From contig NC_064615.1 of the NCBI RefSeq assembly GCF_023898315.1, positions 10,743,501 through 10,807,500 on the forward strand: a DNA stretch of 64,000 nucleotides. The letters run 5' to 3'. Every line of letters starts with the position of its first letter. The first letter of the stretch is position 1. Of this stretch, positions 11,648-20,169 are shown in pieces. The position numbers were made by a program, and so were the translations under genes. Source of the stretch: Schistocerca nitens (Eukaryota; Arthropoda; Insecta; Orthoptera; Acrididae). Below the pieces are notes generated by a model. That model had not been told where the DNA came from. It worked only from the letters and a program-made list of their open reading frames with translations, and ran no database searches.

Positions 11648-12946
11648 TGAAGTCTGTTCACAAAATTCCTGAACTTTGTACACAAAATTCTTCTACGCTT
11701 ACGTTTTACTCATTGCACATGATCTCCTTCGAAATACCCTCCTCCACAATTCATACACCACTCCCAACGCCGTCTTGGTACGCCTGTTGCTGGATAGCAC
11801 GAACCACCGTCCGCGAATTTTCGCTTATCTCGTCTATCGTTGCAAATCTTCGTATTTTCAACGGGGTTTCCAACTTTGGAAATAAAAAACGTCATCAGGG
11901 CCCAGGTCTGGAGAGTACAGAGGATGGTGCAGCACAGTGATCTCGTTTTTTGTGCAATAGTCATGCACCAACGGGGATGAATGTGCGGTTGCATTATCGT
12001 GATGCGAGAGCCACGAATTTTCTAGCCACATTTCAGGCCGTTTCCTTCTCACGTTTTCTCGCAGGCATTGCAACACGTCGCGATAGTACCATTGATTATT
12101 AGTTTGTCCCTGTGGCACGAATTCATGATGAACTAATCCTTCAAAATCAGAGATAACTATCAGCATGGCTATGACATTCGACCTGACCTGACAAGCTTTT
12201 TTTGGTCTTAGAGAACATTTCCCGACTCATTGTGAAGAGTGAACCTTGGTCTCAACATCATAACCGTAGACGCATGTCGCATCACCAGTTGTGATTGTCT
12301 TAAGGAACATCACGTTCTCATTTGGACGATCCAAAAGCTCTTCACAGATTGCGAGAAGATCTTTCTGGACTTGACTTACATGCCGTGGGACGAACTCGTC
12401 GGCAACATGATGCATTCCAAGATGCTATGTCGGGATTTCATGCGATGATCCAATTGAAATTTGGCATTCTTCTGCAATCTCTTGGACAGTCAGTCTTCGA
12501 CTGGCACACACAATTTCGTTACATTCCTGGCATGAGCGTCGTCGGCAGACGTCGTAGGGCGTCCTGAACGAGGATCATCTTTAACTTCAGTCCCGCCATT
12601 TTTAAACCGCGTGAACCATTCGTAACACAAGAGCACGACTTAAGCGCTCATGACTGTAAGCTTCCTGCATCATTTGGTGTGTCTCTGTAAAGGTTATCTT
12701 AAGTTTCAAGAAAAATTAATGAAGACGCGTTGCTCCTCTAACTCTACCATCTCGAAATTCGCAAACTGTGCGACACTACGTTCTACTCAACACAACACTG
12801 AACAAAAACTAACAGACATACAACAATGAAATTTCCGGCGGTTACACAATAAAGCCAGTCGTCTGCAGCGGTGCCAACCGCATTTCGCTCCAATACACCA
12901 ATGACGCCAAACTACGAATGTTCCGTAATTTTTTGATCAGACGTCG
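11648..12946 (-). mobile_element. Mariner (SETMAR/mauritiana-like), nested
   Basis: The TIR at the left reads TGAAGTCTGTTCACAAAATT and the reverse complement of the right end reads CGACGTCTGATCAAAAAATT. TA flanks are at 11646-11647 and 12947-12948. The length of 1.3 kb is standard for mariner. The same TIR family bounds the copy at 15427-16885. The element lies inside the long-TIR transposon, so it is the younger insertion. Confidence 0.9.
11700..12830 (-). pseudogene. Mariner transposase, degraded (copy 1)
   Basis: The catalytic core at 12166-11858 reads VISDFEGLVHHEFVPQGQT, NNQWYYRDVLQCLREN, HHDNATAHSSPLVHDY and HPLYSPDLGPDDVFYF, with the DD34D-type pattern of mauritiana/SETMAR mariners (HHDNATAHS holds the second D, YSPDLGPDD the third). 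Upstream at 12415-12227 a short frame carries the linker region with TTGDATCVYGYDVET (first D, TGDATW-like). The HTH half towards 12830 is only readable in scattered pieces. Multiple frameshifts. Confidence 0.85.
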
Positions 12947-13063
12947 TATGTCCATAACACAATAAATATCTATTTCCGACCATGGATTCCATAGCTCAGT
13001 AAATCGGTAGTGGATCCACTCCCGCCTGCATTAATTTGAGCCAAAAGTTTGAGACACGCTCTA

Positions 13064-13425
13064 TGTAGTGAGCTGTGTTGACGGATTGTATTTTTAATTA
13101 TATCTACACTTTTAAGTAGCCTTTAGGCAACAACTCCAGTAATTTTCTATAAGTTATAACTTGCACAAAGTTTGGTGAGGCCTCTTCATTACCTATAGTT
13201 TTAAAATGATCTTTTGGCAACAATAGCCGGTCATTGTTTACAAACTATTACGACAACTTTTTCCTGGTTTTGTCTCCTCTCTTCACGGTGTTGACAATGT
13301 TGGTAGTAGATTAGGTGACCGATGGCCTCCGTGTCACCAACCGTACCCCCTTCCGTCTCCCACCGGTACGGAATTGTGTACCCATCCGTCTGAGGTGAAA
13401 ATGGAAGAAAGTTTTCGAAATGTTT
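13064..13425. other. No recognisable gene or element
   Basis: Intergenic-looking sequence between transposons. No coding frame or repeats identified. Confidence 0.4.
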
Positions 13426-13429
13426 GAGC

Positions 13430-13625
13430 GCCGTGTAACTGCGGCAGGTGTGTATTTATCTAGTGGCCTGTGGGAAAACGCCTAAAAACCACATCAAGGC
13501 AGGCCGGCACGCCTACTCTCGCCGTTAATCCACCGGGTGGCTTCTAATCGAGGCTGGCGGGTCTCCAATCCCGAAAGCGGCGTGCTAATGCGCTCAGCTA
13601 TACAGCAATCCGGGCGGGTCCAGAC
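13430..13625 (-). repeat. Possible tRNA-like SINE or other GC-rich dispersed repeat
   Basis: GC-rich block in AT-rich surroundings, with text I recall as a common orthopteran repeat (CCTGTGGGAAAACGCCTAAAA at 13466, TTAATCCACCGGGTGGCTTC at 13526). The minus strand has an A-box-like TAGCTGAGCGCATTAGCACG at 13600-13581. The expected B box is poor. Ends are not defined. Confidence 0.4.
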
Positions 13626-13837
13626 TATTACGAGACACATTTTAAAAACAACTATTACTGTAGTTATTGCTAACTTTTTATGGGGCTTGTCAGGAGGATA
13701 TATCTCGGAATGGATCATCGAGCCATGTACTTCTGAATAGCATTTTCTTAATTCATGATCTTCACTGTAGCTGTGTTTGTTTTGTATTTTTATCTCTAAT
13801 ATAATTCTATGTATTTATGAAGTTTTGTAGCTTGGAG

Positions 13838-13922
13838 GGGGGGAGGCGCAAGTAACAGTGCCATACGCAGTATCCTCCACCACACAGCGTAAGATGGCTT
13901 GCGGATTATAGGTGTATGTAAT
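13838..13922 (+). repeat. LINE 3'-end remnant, second copy
   Basis: Shares GTATCCTCCACCACACAGC and GATGGCTTGCGGATTATAGG with the tail at 2185-2273, followed by GTGTATGTA instead of a clean (TGTAGA)n. A more diverged, 5'-truncated copy of the same LINE 3' end. Confidence 0.5.
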
Positions 13923-14247
13923 TGTGGATTGAGTAACTACACGGGTGGGCAATAACATTTTCTTACTCACTTCTCAAACTGTTTGCTCGCTTTCCTTGTC
14001 TTCGAATCACATGACTATAATCTTATTGCTTTACAAGTTGAAGACGAGCATCCGCTGTCTGTAATTTTTCCCCTGAGAAATTCAGAATTTCCAGTCAACC
14101 TTTCCAAAAGCTTTTCCTAAATTCACAAGGTATGACATTTAATATCATTGTACACACTCTAAGACGAAAAGAAACGACGCACCACGAAGGGACTACTCGA
14201 AGGAACGGAAATCGGTAGATGATGCACATGTACGGACAAACAAATTA

Positions 14248-14882
14248 TTACAGTTTCAAAAAAATTGGACGATTTATTGAATAGAAAAGGGCTTCACAAA
14301 TTGAGCAAGTTAATAAGGCGGCGGTCCACCTCTGGCCCTTATTGCACCAGTTGTTCGGCTTGGCATTGATTGACAGAGTTGTTGGGTGTCCTCCTGAGAG
14401 ATAATCGTGCCAAATTCCGTCCAATTGGCGAGTTCGATCGTCAAAATCTCGAGCTGGTTGGAGGGCCCTGCCCAGAATGCTCCAAACATTCTCAATTGGG
14501 GAGAGGTCCGTCGATTTTGCTGCCAAAGGTAGGGCTGGGCAAGCACGAAGACAGGCAGTAGTGTGTGGGCGGGCATTGTCGTGCTGGAATGTAAGCCCAG
14601 TATGGCTTGTCATGAAGGGCAAGGAAACACGGCGTAGAATGTTGTCGACGTACCGCTTCGTTGTAAGGGTGCTGCGGATGACAACCAAAGGGGTCCTGCT
14701 ATGAACAGAAATGGCATCCCAGACAATGACTCCTGGTTGTTGGACCGTATGGCGTGTGACAGCCAGGTTAATGTCCCTACCACCGTCTGCGGCACCTCCA
14801 GAATCTTCTTCGGCCTGAACTCTCATTGACTGGAGTACAATTGTCTTCAGTGATAAGTTCCACTTCGAACTGAGCCCGATCA
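14248..14882 (-). pseudogene. Tc1-like transposase C-terminal part (copy B, left arm)
   Basis: The frame reads HTVQQPGVIVWDAISVHSRT, LTTKRYVDNILRRVSLPF, LTFQHDNARPHTTACLRA, then KSTDLSPIENVWSILGRAL. The motifs FQHDNARPHT (second catalytic D) and SPIENVW (third, E) of a DD34E Tc1 transposase are retained. The first D block (FSDESRF-like) is not readable; the frame becomes SINE-derived beyond 14883. C-terminus near 14310 with a frameshift. Non-functional. Confidence 0.85.
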
Positions 14883-14883
14883 A

Positions 14884-15080
14884 AGGGTTCAAATGGCTCT
14901 GATCACTATGGGACTTAACTTCTGAGGTCACCAGTCCCCTAGAACTTAGAACTACTTAAACCTAACTAACCTAAGGACATCACTCACATCCATGCCTGAG
15001 GCAGGATTCGAACCTGCGACCGTAGCGGTCGCACGGTTCCAGACTGTAGCGCCTAAAACCGCTCGGCCACTCCGGCCGGC
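14884..15080 (-). repeat. tRNA-derived SINE (family A), nested in Tc1 copy B
   Basis: Minus orientation: GGTTCGAATCC reads from about 15013 and the A box from about 15075. Flanked by a perfect 14-bp target duplication CTGAGCCCGATCAA at 14870-14883 and 15080-15093 (the exact edge is ambiguous by one base). Confidence 0.95.
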
Positions 15081-15163
15081 TGAGCCCGATCAACAGTGAA
15101 GTCTTGGCTGGAGAGGTCCCAGACAGATGTGGGATACCAACCTGACCACCAATTCCTTTTCAT

Positions 15164-15350
15164 AGCAGGACCCCTTTGGTTGCCATAAGCGGCACCCTTA
15201 CAACGAAGCGGTACGTCGACAATATTCTACGCCATATTTTGTTGCCCTTCATGGCAAGCCATCCTGGGCATACATTTCAGCAAGATAACGCTTACACGCA
15301 GGTGCGAGAGTTTCTACTGCGTGTCTTCGTGCTTGCCAAACCTTTCGTGG
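15164..15350 (+). pseudogene. Tc1-like transposase segment, right arm of copy B
   Basis: Plus-strand frame reading GTLTTKRYVDNILRHILLPF and HTFQQDNAYTQVREFLLR, then directly the terminal TIR sequence CTTTCGTGGTGGGTTTC. This is the inverted counterpart of the left-arm segment at 14706-14520, diverged at roughly one base in ten. The segment stops before SPIENVW, so a deletion joins mid-transposase to the TIR. Confidence 0.85.
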
Positions 15351-15639
15351 TGGGTTTCTTTTTTTGTCTTAGAGTGTGTTATAAATTAAAGCCGCCCCCC
15401 CCCCCCAAAGCGTTTTTCTGTCTGTACTAGGTCTGTTCAAAAAATTCCGGAACATTCCTATTTTCGCGTCAGTGGTGTGTTGGAGCAAAATGCGGTTGGC
15501 ATCGCTGCAGACGACTGTGATTAATGAGCTTCTGCTGGAACTTTCGTTGCTCTATGTCTGTTGTTGTAGTAGTTATAGTGTTACTGTCCAGTGCTGTATT
15601 GAGTAGCACGTTGTGTCGCATAGTTTGCCAATTTCGAGA

Positions 15640-16840
15640 TGGCAGAGTTGGAGGAGCAATGAGTCTACATTAAAATTTGCGTGAAACTCAGGAAAATCTT
15701 TATAAAGATACGCCAATTGATGCAGAAAGCCTTCAGTGATGAGTCTTTGGAAATTGGAAATTTGTGGTAAAGACTGAGGGACCGAACTGCTGAGGTCATC
15801 GGTCCCTAGGCTTACACACTAATTAATCTAACTTAACCTAACTTACGCTAAGGGCAACACACACACACCCATGCCCGAGGGAGGACTCGAACCTCCGACG
15901 GGGGCAGCCGCGCGAACCGTAACAAGACGCCGATGAGTGTTTAGGCCGTACCCCGGTGTTAAGAATGGTTCACGTGGTCTAAAAAGGGCCGGATGCAAGT
16001 TAAAGATGACCCTCGTTCAGGATGCTCATGTCAGAAACGTCAACGAAATTGTGCGTGCCAAACGAAGACTGAGTGTCCGAGAGATTGCAGAAGAATGTAA
16101 CATTTCTGTTGTATCATGCCATGAAATCCCGATTCACCATCTTGAATTGTGTTGCCGCCACTCATGAATCAAGACCACAAAGACCTTCGCCCCGCAATCT
16201 GTGAAGCGCCTTAGGATCTCGCAAATGAGAACGAGATGTTCCCTAGAGAATCGTAACTGGTGATGAGACATGGGTCTACGGTTAACATGTTGCGACAAAG
16301 GTTCATTCTTCGTACTGGGTCGGGAAATGCTCTCTAATACAAAAAAACTCGTCAGGTTAGGTCAAATATCAAAACCATGCTTGACAGTTATCTTTGATTT
16401 TGAAGAATCAGTTTATCATGAAATCGTGCCACAGGGACAAACTGTTAATGGATGGTTTATCGGTACGTGCTGCGGCGCCTGCGAGTAAACGTGAGAAGGA
16501 AACGGCCTGAAATGAGGCGAGACAGTTCATGGCGCTTGCCTCACGATAACGCAACCGCACATTCATCTGTGTTGTTGCGTGACTACTGCAAAAAAAAAAA
16601 TAATAATAATAACAATAAATTGTTCTGCCTCATCCTCCGTACTCTCCTGCGGACTTCTCCTTTGAGACTTCCAACGATAGACAAGACAAAACAAAATTCA
16701 CAGACGTCGTTTCGCGCGTCCCAGCAAGAGGCGTACCAAGACTGCTCCCCGAAGTAGGAACGGCGCTGAAGGCGGTGTATCAATTTCGAAGGAGAGTATT
16801 TCTAAGGATACCATGCGCAATAAGTAAAAGGTAAGCGCAG
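15640..16840 (+). pseudogene. Mariner transposase, degraded (copy 2)
   Basis: N-terminal HTH pieces flank the SINE (IKIC at 15670 onwards; after the SINE KRRLSVREIAEECNISVVSC at 16066-16128). The catalytic part follows: VIFDFEESVYHEIVPQGQT (16390), RVNVRRKRPEMRRDSSWRL, then PHDNATAHSSVLLRDYC (16540-16590, second D). The poly-A/AAT run at 16590-16619 has expanded inside the coding sequence just after the catalytic block and moves the frame. The third D motif is not readable. A close relative of the copy at 11648. Confidence 0.85.
15749..15931 (-). repeat. tRNA-derived SINE, family B
   Basis: Differs from family A but shares its layout: minus-strand B box AGGTTCGAGTCCTCCCTCGG (near 15895-15876), preceded by a CCCCGTCGG arm, and a tail block at 15770-15815 (GACCGAACTGCTGAGGTCAT, GGTCCCTAGGCTTACACACT). 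An imperfect 11-bp duplication, GATGAGTCTTT at 15738-15748 and GATGAGTGTTT at 15932-15942, brackets it inside the mariner HTH coding region. Confidence 0.85.
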
Positions 16841-16887
16841 AAAAATTTTGTGGACTACTTTCTGGAATATTTTGAGCAGACCTCGTA

Positions 16888-17525
16888 TGTGAAGGCTACT
16901 CTCAGGAAGTACCGTAGGAGCTTTCATACACGTTTCAGTGGTTCATGAGGAAGATCTTTGCGTCCAGTTTATTACCGCCACGCCAGACAAGCCGTTCGGT
17001 CGCAGATACTCACGCGAAGTCGGAGTCGTAGTCTTAATTATAAATACAGATTGCACACTGAAAGTAAGTGTTACTTTATAAAATTGACTTTTGTGTAATT
17101 ACCCATTTTTCTCATGTAAGCTTTAATTAAACTTGATTTGAAGAAAGAAAATTGTCTTTAAGTCTACGTTAGTATTTTTTGGTCATATGCTTGCTTGCAG
17201 TATTTCCAATAGTGTCACTACGCAGTATGAAGATAGTCACAATAAGCATCAAACAGACGAATACCCATTACAATATTCTCGACATTACATTTTTAAATAG
17301 TTAACTGACAATATTTGTACTACACTCCGGTTAGAATAACTTTGTGAGTGACAGATAGCAGTGGCGCGGGCCAGTGTTGCTGAAGTGTAGCTATCCATGG
17401 AGATAAGGTGCTGCACATACGTACAGAACACGAAACTCGGCGAGCACATGGAGGTCGAGAAAGAACTGCGAGCGGCAGGCGGATGGTCCCTGCCGCTTGA
17501 TTCCCTGAAACGTCAGCCACAAAGT
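16888..17525. other. No recognisable gene or element
   Basis: Unique-looking sequence; the GC content rises at 17330-17520. No coding frame recognised. Confidence 0.4.
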
Positions 17526-17527
17526 TA

Positions 17528-18921
17528 CACTACTGGCCATTAAAATTGCTACACCACGAAGATGACGTGCTACAGACGCGAAATTTAACCGACTGGAAGA
17601 AGATGCTGTGATATGCAAATGATTAGCTTTTCAGAGCATTCACACAAGATTGGCGCCGGTGGCGACACCTACAACGTGCTGACATGAGGAAATTTTTAAA
17701 CCGCTTTCTCACACACAAGCAGCAGTTGAGCGGCGTTGCCTGGTGAAACGCTGTTGTGATGCCTCGTGTAAGGAGGAGAAATGCGTACCATCACGTTTCC
17801 GACTTTGATAAAGGTCGGATTGTAGCTATCGTGATTGCGGTTTATCGTATCGCGACATTGCTGCTCGCGTTGGTCGAGATCCAATGACTTTTAGCAGAAT
17901 GTGGAATCGGTGGGTTCACGAGGGTAATACGGAACGCCGTGCTGGATCCCAACGGCCTCGTATCACTAGCAGTCGAGATGACAGGCGTTTTATCCGCATA
18001 GCTGTAACGAATCGTGCAGCCACGTCTCGATCCCTGAGTCAACAGATGGGGACGTTTGCAAGACAACAACCATCTGCACGAACAGTTCGACTACGTTTGC
18101 AGCAGCATGGCCTGTCAGCTCGGAGACCATGGCTGCGGTTACCCTTGACGCTGCATCACAGACAGGAGCGCCTGCGATGGTGTACTCAACGACGAACCTG
18201 GGTGCACGAATGCCAAAACGTCATTTTTTCGGAAGAATCCAGGTTGTGTTTACAGCATCATGATGATCGCATCCGTGTTTGGCGACATCGCGGTGAACGC
18301 ACATTCGAAGCGTTTATTCGTCATCGCCATACTGGCGTATCAACCGGCGTGATGGTATGGGGTGCCATTGGTTACACGTCTCGGTCACCTCTTCTTAACA
18401 TTGACGGCACTTTGAACAGTGGGCGTTACATTTCAGATGTGTTACGACCCGTGGCTCTACCCTTCATTCGATCCCTGCGAAACCCTACATTTCAGCAGGA
18501 TAATGCACAACCGCATGTACAGGCCTTTCTGGATACAGAGAATGTTCGACTGCTGCTCTGGCCAGCACATTCTCCAGATCTCTCACCAATTGAAAACGTC
18601 TGGTCAATGGTGGCCGAGCAACTGGCTCGTCACAATACGCTAGTCAGCACTCTTGGTTAACTGTGGTATCGTGTTGAAGCTGCATGGGCAGCTGTACCTG
18701 TACACGCCATCCAAGCTCTGTTTGACTCAATGCCCAGGCGTATGAAGGCCGTTATTACGGCCAGAGGTGGTTGTTCTGGGTACTGATTTCTCAGGATCTA
18801 TGCACCCAAACTGCGAGAAAATGTAATCACATGTCATTTCCAGTATAATATATTTGTCCAATGAATACCCGTTTATCATTTGCATTTCTTCTTGGTGTAG
18901 CAATTTTAATGGCCAGTAGTG
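17528..18921 (+). mobile_element. Tc1-like transposon (copy C), full length
   Basis: Nearly perfect TIRs of about 30 bp: left CACTACTGGCCATTAAAATT GCTACACCA, right the inverse (TGGTGTAGCAATTTTAATGG CCAGTAGTG). TA target duplication at 17526-17527 and 18922-18923. Length 1,394 bp. Contains one transposase gene with few disabling changes, so the insertion is comparatively young. Confidence 0.95.
17760..18786 (+). pseudogene. Tc1-like transposase, near full length (copy C)
   Basis: Starts at ATG 17760 (MPRVRRRN). A one-base deletion near 17828 shifts the frame; the remaining frame runs 17884-18660 through the HTH linker, MVWGAIGYTSRSPLL, FQQDNAQPHVQAFL (second D) and SPIENVWSMV (third, E). A TAA at 18658-18660 interrupts it, after which the same frame continues LWYRVEAAWAAVPVH to the natural TGA at 18784-18786 (GGCSGY end). 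The first catalytic motif reads FSEESR where the family has FSDESR, an Asp-to-Glu change. About 340 residues if whole, the usual length for this family. Not functional as it stands. Confidence 0.93.
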
Positions 18922-18934
18922 TATTTTAATCCGA

Positions 18935-19140
18935 GCGTGCGCGCTGATCAACTGAAAGTCTCTCTGAATTTCATAACAAGTACACAGCTGTTTCGTCTGT
19001 GAGCATTCTCAGAGAACTGCGGACTTCATCGGCCACGTCATTTACGTGTGTCGAGAACAACTGTGGCAATACGACACTACGTTGAGGTACCACGCGCCCG
19101 ACGCAGTGTCCCCATTACGAACGATGTGTTGAAATGTACG
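18935..19140 (-). pseudogene. LINE reverse transcriptase remnant
   Basis: One minus-strand frame reads VPQRSVVLPQLFSTHVNDVA, then DEVRSSLRMLTDETAVYLL. This aligns by eye with the PQGSVLGPLLFLIYIND and FADDTAVYL region of CR1/Jockey-type RTs, with the catalytic FADD changed to LTDE. Boundaries on either side are unclear. The Tc1 copy C at 17528 abuts it on the left. Confidence 0.6.
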
Positions 19141-20020
19141 ACGGTTGTCAGTCGCCTTAGATCATAAAATGCAAGGCCGGGCGGTTGCTTTTCCGAATCG
19201 TGACTCTAAGGCATCGGCTGCTTGCGTGAGTCGGTATATTGCCGTCTGAAGTAAGCAGACGTCCGTGCACCAGTTGAGACTAGTTGGAGTCCGGCCAGTC
19301 GCTAACGAGTCGATGACGTCATTGCCGCGGTCATAAATTGTCCTCAATTGGCCACGCGTTCCAGGAGTCTTACCATTGCAGAGGCGGTAGCGATGTTTGG
19401 CACATCGTGAGCAGCGGATCAGAACGGCTGGTGCCGGCGAGAGCCACCCACTCGCAGCCAGTTTGAGAAGTTCCTTACCCCGCCCACGGATGCCAAAGCG
19501 GCGTCGCAGTAGCGTACGGGTGAGGAACGGCGCCAAATTACAGGGCCGTCTCCGCCCCCCCCCCCCCTCCCACGAAGCCTTTCCCCCTACTGGCGGCGGG
19601 ATTCCTGCTACACTGATACCGCGGGCCCTGGCGGGGCGTTCCGGAGGATGAATCTCCCAAATCAGCGGGATAATTACAAGGCACTCGGGTGAAAATGTGC
19701 GCAGCTTATGCTGTAAATCGCTACGCCCCGCCACTGGACAGCTTATCTTTCCCCGATGTTTATGGATCTTATATTCGGAGAACACTAATTCTTTCTCTTC
19801 CGTTAACAACAGTCGTAAAACTAATGCGGCAATACTACAGTACCGGATCTGCTGTGTCAATGACATAAACATTTAGCTACCACCTGAGACATAATTTAAA
19901 GTGCGTAGTACGTAACGATCAGCCTCCTCTTTCGTTCTTCGTGACTCGCTACTTCGACACCCTCGCCCCTCCATCACTCTACCAATGGATGAGGAGTTCG
20001 TTCAACGGCTAAAGCGCTGG
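19141..20020. other. GC-rich region without a supportable gene
   Basis: GC-rich, with a C-run at 19555-19568. A long minus-strand ORF (19872-19162) crosses it but its composition (R/P/G-rich, no motif) looks like a product of base composition. It may be further eroded LINE sequence belonging to the RT remnant on its left. Confidence 0.4.
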
Positions 20021-20169
20021 TAAGGCTTACTTCACATCTGCCCGGCAGCCGACAAGCCGGCATTCTTGCCGGGCCGACACAAGAGCCGCCTCTCTTCACA
20101 CTCACCCGGCAGCAGCACGGCATGCCGTTCCGCGCCGTCCTTCCGCCACCAGTTGCTTTCAGACGACAA

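Larger units (their letters stand above)
10891..13061 (-). mobile_element. Mariner-superfamily element with ~110-bp TIRs, interrupted by another mariner
   Basis: The left end (TTGGGTGTCTCAAACC) and the reverse complement of the right end (GAGCGTGTCTCAAACTTTTG) match. Similarity continues inward for about 110 bp, for example GGTCGAAAATGCATAATTAC against GGTCGGAAATAGATATTTAT. TA lies outside both ends (10889-10890, 13062-13063). The left part encodes the C-terminal half of a transposase on the minus strand. The right part retains little more than the TIR, so the N-terminal half was deleted. The mariner at 11648-12946 occupies the junction. Confidence 0.8.
14153..15378. mobile_element. Tc1-like element (copy B): tail-to-tail palindromic derivative
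   Basis: Both termini are the same TIR: left CACACTCTAAGACGAAAAGA and reverse complement of right CACACTCTAAGACAAAAAAA, each followed by ACGACGCACCACGAA/ACCCACCACGAA-type sequence. The left flank is TA (14151-14152); the right flank reads TT then ATA, so the duplication is eroded. Unusually, the C-terminal transposase sequence lies next to both ends. Positions 14520-14706 (minus) and 15164-15345 (plus) encode the same segment in opposite orientation. It looks like two 3' halves joined, with the N-terminal halves lost. Confidence 0.85.
15427..16885 (+). mobile_element. Mariner (copy 2), carrying a different SINE
   Basis: The left TIR CTAGGTCTGTTCAAAAAATT and the reverse complement of the right TIR CGAGGTCTGCTCAAAATATT match each other and copy 1. 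TA lies at 15425-15426 and 16886-16887. A SINE-like insertion at 15749-15931 interrupts the N-terminal coding part. Confidence 0.9.

Noticed and set aside
14883-14931. Start of the 227-codon ORF in Tc1 copy B
   Set aside because: Its N-terminal codons come from the inserted SINE, not the transposase.
19162-19872. 236-codon minus-strand ORF as a gene
   Set aside because: R/P/G-rich composition with no motif, in GC-rich DNA where stops are rare.
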